Source: SLJM01 sp964415785 (lineage in GTDB: Bacteria; Myxococcota_A; Bradymonadia; Bradymonadales; Bradymonadaceae). From it: 9,026 nucleotides of DNA. Each line of letters opens with the position of its first letter. Positions within the stretch are counted from its first letter, which is position 1. The DNA lies in contig CAYQBU010000160.1 of assembly GCA_964415785.1 (NCBI GenBank), positions 1-9,026 on the forward strand. The letters run 5' to 3'. Under the pieces are notes generated by a model. That model was not told where the DNA came from and ran no database searches. It worked only from the letters and a program-made list of their open reading frames with translations. This document shows, in pieces, positions 5,121 to 9,026 of the stretch. A program made the position numbers and the translations under genes.

Positions 5121-7313
5121 GTGGTCGACGAAGAGCAGACACCACAACTCATAGGGCGCTATGAATTGCTGACCCGCCTGGCGACAGGGGGCATGGCGGA
5201 GCTGTTTTTGGCGCGAGAACGAGGCCTGGCGGGGCTGGAGCGGATGGTAGTGGTCAAGCGGATCTTGCCCCATCTGGCAGATCAGCCCTCGTTTGTAGAG
5301 ATGTTTCTTCGGGAGGCGCGAATCGTAGCCCGGTTGTCGCATCCCAACGTGGTGCAGATCTATGAGTTGGGCCAGCAAGAGCGCTCCTATCATATCGCCA
5401 TGGAGTATATCCACGGCTCGACGGTGCGCGAGATGCTGCTGCTGTCGCAGCAGGAAGGGCAGCCGATGCCGCTGGAGGTAACGGTGAGCATTGTGGACCA
5501 GGCCTGCCGGGGATTGCATGCGGCCCATGAGCTCAAGGACCTGGATGGGCAACCGCTGGGATTGGTGCACCGCGATATTTCACCGCATAACCTGATGTGC
5601 ACGACGGCGGGGCATGTGAAATTGCTGGATTTCGGGGTCGCGAAGTCGACCTCGGCCAATGTGGAGGCGACGTACTCGGGGAATCTGAAGGGCAAGTTTG
5701 CCTATTTGTCGCCGGAACAATGCCGTCACGAAGATCTGGATCGGCGCTCCGATGTCTTTGCCATGGGAATTGTGCTGTGGGAGATGCTGACGATGCGTCG
5801 GCTCTTCAAGCGCAAGACGGAATTGGAGATGATGCAGGCGGTCATCGAGGGCAATGTGCCGGCGCCAAGTCGATTCCGAGAGGATGTACCCCAGGGGCTA
5901 GAGGAGGTGGCGTTTAAGGCACTGGCCACGGATCGCGAGGAGCGCTACGAGAGCGTTGAGGCGATGCGTCGGGAGCTTCTGGAGGCCGCCCGGGAAGCGG
6001 GGATGGGGATCGATGAGGCGAAGGTGGGCCGGTTTTTGGAAGAGGTGGCCGGAGAGACGTTGGCGGAGCGTCGGGAGACGATGGAGAATGCCTGTGAGCG
6101 GGAGTTGACGCGTTCCGAGCGACGTCAATTGTTGCACATGACAGGAGGCACCGATTCGGAGGCAAGCCAGCTGAGAACGTCGACGGATTCCGAGGGAGCG
6201 ACGGTGGTGCAGAGGCCCGGGGGAACGGACTCGGTGGAGGCCACGCAGGAGGGCAAGACACGCCAGACTTCGCCGGATCGGCTCCAGGAGATGGCGGAGG
6301 CGGATCGGGAGCGCGGGGAGACCGAGGGGGATGGAAAAAGTGTAGGCAGTGGGGAGCGCTGGGTGCGGGTATTGGCGACGGTGGCGGTGACGTTGGTCCT
6401 GGGAGGCGTGCTCGTGTCCTGGCTCGGCGGGGCGGACGACGATGAGGAGCGAGGGGAAGCACACGCTGGAGAGGTCGATCTGCAAGCGGTGTATGGAGAT
6501 ATTGAAGTCAGTGGTGATTCGATCAATCTGGGGTGGGCGCCGACGATTGACCTGCGGGTGCTGACCCGAGAGGTGGCTCCGATTCACGCCTATCTGGAAA
6601 ACGAGACGGGTCGGCCAGTACCCAAGGTGTTGGCCGATAGCTATACGGAGCTATCGCGCAAGTTGAGGAGTCAGGAGGTGGAGGCAGCGATGTTGCCACC
6701 GGCGCTCTACGTATTGACGACGGAGCGCGACGACAGCATCGAGTTGCTGACGATGCGCGAGTCCGACGGGACGGCGTCGAGCGATGGGCATCTATTGGTG
6801 CGTCGTGGCGATGCGATCAACGGGATCGAGGATCTGGAGGGGGCGACCTTTTGCTTTGTGGACGAGGCATCGACATCGGGTCATTTATTGCCAAGACACT
6901 TTATTCGTCGACAGGGCTACGACCCGGATGAATTTGTGGGAGAAATTCATTGGAGCGGCGATCACTTTCAGGGTATGCGCGATTTGATCGCCGGCAAATG
7001 CGAAGCGGCGGCGGTGTATTCCGGGGCCTATCTGTCGGCTGACGAGTATGACATCCGGACGGGACAGGTGAGCACGCTGGCGTTGACGGGACGGCTTCCC
7101 CAGGACGTGATCGCCGTGCATTCCGATGTTAGCGATGAGGATCGCCAGCTTTTGCTGGATGCGCTGGTGAAATTTGATCCCCAGGAGGAGTTCGGCATCG
7201 GGAGGCTGGGCCGAAACCAGCGGATCACGGGATTTAGTGAGCGCGATGATCGGGAATTTGACCAGCTTCGAGAGATCGTGCGCCTGGAAGGATTGACGAT
7301 CTCGGATCTGTAG
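5121..7313 (+). CDS. Transmembrane Ser/Thr protein kinase with C-terminal PhnD-like periplasmic binding domain
   Basis: A 730-residue receptor-like kinase. The cytoplasmic kinase domain (about 12-285) has the ATP loop LATGGMAELFLA, K46 (VVVK), the helix-C glutamate E65, HRDISPHN (150-157, catalytic D152), DFG (170-172) and SPE (197-199), so it should be active. A Ser/Thr/Glu-rich linker (about 341-412) repeats a TDS motif three times. One membrane helix follows (about 414-436). The periplasmic C-terminus (about 470-725) resembles PhnD/PtxB phosphate/phosphonate-binding proteins: EAAMLPPALYVL (521-532), FVDEASTSGHLLP (579-591) with the STSG ligand loop, and the conserved His of DHFQGMRDLIAGK (H615). 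It probably senses a phosphate, phosphonate or similar anion and signals inward. The start is GTG with GAGGAG 3 nt upstream and fits the kinase boundary. The architecture is clear; ligand and targets are unknown. Confidence 0.93.
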   Translation: MVDEEQTPQLIGRYELLTRLATGGMAELFLARERGLAGLERMVVVKRILPHLADQPSFVEMFLREARIVARLSHPNVVQIYELGQQERSYHIAMEYIHGSTVREMLLLSQQEGQPMPLEVTVSIVDQACRGLHAAHELKDLDGQPLGLVHRDISPHNLMCTTAGHVKLLDFGVAKSTSANVEATYSGNLKGKFAYLSPEQCRHEDLDRRSDVFAMGIVLWEMLTMRRLFKRKTELEMMQAVIEGNVPAPSRFREDVPQGLEEVAFKALATDREERYESVEAMRRELLEAAREAGMGIDEAKVGRFLEEVAGETLAERRETMENACERELTRSERRQLLHMTGGTDSEASQLRTSTDSEGATVVQRPGGTDSVEATQEGKTRQTSPDRLQEMAEADRERGETEGDGKSVGSGERWVRVLATVAVTLVLGGVLVSWLGGADDDEERGEAHAGEVDLQAVYGDIEVSGDSINLGWAPTIDLRVLTREVAPIHAYLENETGRPVPKVLADSYTELSRKLRSQEVEAAMLPPALYVLTTERDDSIELLTMRESDGTASSDGHLLVRRGDAINGIEDLEGATFCFVDEASTSGHLLPRHFIRRQGYDPDEFVGEIHWSGDHFQGMRDLIAGKCEAAAVYSGAYLSADEYDIRTGQVSTLALTGRLPQDVIAVHSDVSDEDRQLLLDALVKFDPQEEFGIGRLGRNQRITGFSERDDREFDQLREIVRLEGLTISDL

Positions 7314-7331
7314 TTTCGCTACTGGAGAGTG

Positions 7332-7550
7332 TCAGGCGTCATCGCCGGCCTCCTCAGAGACAATCGTTGGGGGAGGGGAGTCCCAGCGATCGCTGCCGCA
7401 GGGGTGTTCATCGAGGGCAGAGGAGTCGGGTTCGTCGATGGTTTGGGCCTCGACCTCAGCGGGAGCACCGGGCTCGGGGGGCGGTGTCGAGGAGCAGGCC
7501 AAGAGGCTCAGTGAGAAGATCAGGAAAGCCAAGGGGGCAAGGGATCTCAT
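7332..7550 (-). CDS. Very small putative lipoprotein, Pro/Glu/Asp-rich
   Basis: A 72-residue protein with a classic lipoprotein signal (hydrophobic 4-17, lipobox LLAC, lipidated C19). An unstructured-looking acidic and proline-rich tail follows, with one further cysteine (C51, in HPCGSD). No family is recognised. Its ATG overlaps the stop of the upstream Ig-domain protein gene as ATGA, and AGGAG lies 5 nt upstream, which argues that it is real and translationally coupled to that gene. The shared operon suggests a role in anchoring, secretion or assembly of that envelope protein, or a lytic or immunity-type accessory; nothing in the sequence decides. It converges on the kinase gene with an 18-bp gap in which I see no terminator. 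Confidence 0.65.
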   Translation of the reverse strand: MRSLAPLAFLIFSLSLLACSSTPPPEPGAPAEVEAQTIDEPDSSALDEHPCGSDRWDSPPPTIVSEEAGDDA

Positions 7551-9026
7551 GAGGACTCCTGACAGGAGGATTCATCGCGACGATCGATATTGAGAAAGAA
7601 GTGGTAGCAATAATCGTCGCTATAGTCGTCGGAAAGCCCGTAATTGACGCCGATAAACCAGGCGGGGTCGAAGAACCAGGGACCGCCGTCGGGATAGGAG
7701 CCGGAGGACGATGACGTCACCCACCGAAAGGGGGTAAGGCCGCGGTGGCCATTGCCATCGCTGTCAAAGGCCAGGCGGTTCCACATCATGTAGGGGTTGC
7801 CGCGAGGACCGTCCTGGCGGCCGTCGGGAAATTGGAGGGAGCGCGGGTTTCCGCCGTAGAGGTTGGACTCGTAATCGCCGAGGTGGGTCCAGAAAGGATC
7901 GATGATGGGAGAGAGTTCGTAGTCCAGGGTCTGGAAGCCATCGTCGTCGGAGGCCTGGTCGAAGGTCTGGCCTTGATCGCCGGGGCGGAGGACGAGGCCG
8001 TCGCCGGAGAGAAATTCCTCGCCATCGCCGGTGCAGTCAGGGGGAAGAATGCCGCTGGAGCGCTCGTACCAGTAGCATCCGGCATGTTGGCCGCTGGGCA
8101 CGTAGAGCGGGAAGCGGTGGTCGTCCTCGAGGTTGGAGGCGTCGATCTCCTTGGGGTCCTCGGAGCCCAGGGGCGATGGGGAGTCGGGGTGGTCGACGAG
8201 ATAAGGAGTGCGGGTGGTGGAGGTACTGCCGTCGACATGGACGGTCTGAATCATGCTCAGGTTGCCGGTGTCGCGCTCGACGGTCTTGAGGAGGCCCACA
8301 AAGCTGTGGTCGTAGTGAGTGCCTCCGCTGGAGCGCTGGATGGGGTAGTAGAGGATGTAGTGCAAAAAGTGGTGGGACTCGGTGGAGCTATAAGAGAAGT
8401 AGACGTTGGCCGGGAGGTCGTAGTCGCCACTGGCCGCGTTGGCCCGGTTGTCGGAAGCGTCGAGGTTGCCGTCGAAGTCGATGGTGGTGGGGATGTCACC
8501 GTCCTGGTCGGGGTTCGAGGGGTCGGCGGTGTCCTGGTAGATCACGGGAGCGTATTGGTGGGCGAGGTCGACGATATCGGTGTCAAATTCCCATTCGGTG
8601 CTAAAGGAGCTGCGGACTTCGGGGTTGACGGAGCGGCCGTTGAAGTTTTGTGGCCCCGAGATGCGGAGTTGGTATTGGGTCCCCGGCAGGAGAGGGTCGT
8701 TGGGGGTGATGATGATCTCCTGATCATCGTCGACGTAATCACGGGTATCGTCGATGATGGTGGAGGTGGTGGCATCGCGGAGGTTGAGGCCGTCGGTGCC
8801 CAGGCTCATGGCGGCGTGGAGCTCCTGGTCGAAGGCGATGGTGATCGCCGTGTCGACGTCGACGCCCTCGCTGAGGTCGGCGGGATCAATGCTGGTGACC
8901 TCGGGACCCTCCAGTCCGGGATCATCATTGTTGGGGTCGGGCTGGTTATTGGGGTCGGGCTGGTTATTGGGGTCGGGCTGGTTGTTGGGGTCGGGTTGGT
9001 TATTGGGGTCGGGCTGGTTGTTGGGG
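7547..9026 (-). CDS. 5'-truncated surface/secreted protein: QPDPNN linker, SbsA-like Ig domain, unknown C-terminal module
   Basis: 492 C-terminal residues are visible; the frame stays open to the window edge, so the ATG at 8809 is internal and the true start is outside. In protein order: a low-complexity linker of about five QPDPNN units (9026-8927), then an Ig-like domain (about 8917-8580) beginning PEVTSIDPADLSEGVDVDTA, typical of Big_5/SbsA Ig-like domains. A module of about 340 residues (8570-7550) starts LAHQYAPVIYQDT. It contains an acidic calcium-loop-like stretch (DPSNPDQDGD), aromatic and His-rich motifs (SHHFLHYILYYP, THYDHSFVG) and four cysteines near its C-terminal half. I do not recognise this module; YAPVIY plus a later His/Asp-rich strand weakly recalls VPS62-like proteins. 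The linker normally follows a signal peptide or lipobox in such proteins, so export is expected. It is coupled to the downstream 72-residue lipoprotein gene by a 4-bp overlap. Confidence 0.85.
   Translation of the reverse strand, partial: PNNQPDPNNQPDPNNQPDPNNQPDPNNQPDPNNDDPGLEGPEVTSIDPADLSEGVDVDTAITIAFDQELHAAMSLGTDGLNLRDATTSTIIDDTRDYVDDDQEIIITPNDPLLPGTQYQLRISGPQNFNGRSVNPEVRSSFSTEWEFDTDIVDLAHQYAPVIYQDTADPSNPDQDGDIPTTIDFDGNLDASDNRANAASGDYDLPANVYFSYSSTESHHFLHYILYYPIQRSSGGTHYDHSFVGLLKTVERDTGNLSMIQTVHVDGSTSTTRTPYLVDHPDSPSPLGSEDPKEIDASNLEDDHRFPLYVPSGQHAGCYWYERSSGILPPDCTGDGEEFLSGDGLVLRPGDQGQTFDQASDDDGFQTLDYELSPIIDPFWTHLGDYESNLYGGNPRSLQFPDGRQDGPRGNPYMMWNRLAFDSDGNGHRGLTPFRWVTSSSSGSYPDGGPWFFDPAWFIGVNYGLSDDYSDDYCYHFFLNIDRRDESSCQESS
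8927..9026 (-). repeat. 18-bp tandem repeat encoding QPDPNN
   Basis: From 8933 the plus strand reads five full copies of an 18-bp unit, GGGGTCGGGCTGGTTATT, with single-base variants (ATT/GTT, CTG/TTG). It is entering a sixth copy at the window edge. The unit is a multiple of three, so copy-number change by slippage would alter only linker length. In protein terms it is a flexible Asn/Pro/Asp/Gln spacer before the Ig domain. The total copy number is unknown because the array runs off the window. Confidence 0.9.

Noticed and set aside
5898..6587. Long minus-strand frames within the Ser/Thr kinase gene
   Set aside because: Arg/Leu/Pro/His-rich shadow translations without motifs or plausible starts; the plus-strand frame carries all kinase signatures.
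7547..8809. A complete 420-residue protein starting at the ATG at 8809
   Set aside because: The frame continues without a stop to 9026, and this Met falls inside the Ig-like domain, so the gene is truncated by the window edge.
8927..9026. CRISPR array
   Set aside because: Units are 18 bp, head-to-tail without spacers, and in frame with a protein; this is a coding tandem repeat.

Overview
The window looks like chromosomal DNA from a GC-rich delta-type proteobacterium, most plausibly a Bradymonadales/Myxococcota-like lineage. This rests on the mix of genes: Ser/Thr kinases with the HRDISPHN loop, FHA-GAF-HD-GYP proteins, many small lipoproteins, and an extracellular protein with an Asn/Pro/Asp/Gln linker. 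The taxonomic call is inference. There are no tRNA, rRNA, CRISPR, IS or phage genes.

Left part (1-2633, minus strand): a redox module read right to left. A RegB/PrrB/ActS-type membrane histidine kinase (2633-1236) overlaps by 4 bp a RegA/PrrA/ActR-type response regulator (1239-694). Next is a TAT-exported high-potential iron-sulfur protein that also carries a lipobox (555-169). The kinase keeps the GGxxNPF quinone motif and a cysteine matching the redox-active Cys of RegB. Beyond the HiPIP gene (about 12-152) is a cluster of strong inverted repeats that share a CTGACCTGGGTCA word and have no gene of their own.

Middle (2808-7313): two large plus-strand signalling genes flank a small minus-strand gene. 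First is an FHA-GAF-HD-GYP protein, probably a c-di-GMP phosphodiesterase that can dock on phosphothreonine. It converges on a Cys-rich lipoprotein (5038-4757), and the two stop codons overlap. Divergent from that lipoprotein is a Ser/Thr kinase joined through one membrane helix to a C-terminal periplasmic PhnD-like (phosphate/phosphonate) binding domain. The kinase has the best promoter-like sequence in the window. Its Thr-rich juxtamembrane linker and the neighbouring FHA domain suggest, but do not prove, a path from a periplasmic ligand to protein phosphorylation to c-di-GMP.

Right part (7332-9026, minus strand): a 5'-truncated surface or secreted protein. It has an 18-bp tandem repeat encoding a QPDPNN linker, an SbsA/Big_5-like Ig domain and an unrecognised C-terminal module of about 340 residues. 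It overlaps by 4 bp a 72-residue lipoprotein, so the two are probably translationally coupled.

Most of the window is ordinary regulation and envelope biology. The parts most worth a second look are the kinase-PhnD sensor with its FHA/HD-GYP neighbour, the TAT-plus-lipobox HiPIP beside RegBA, and the hairpin cluster at the left edge.
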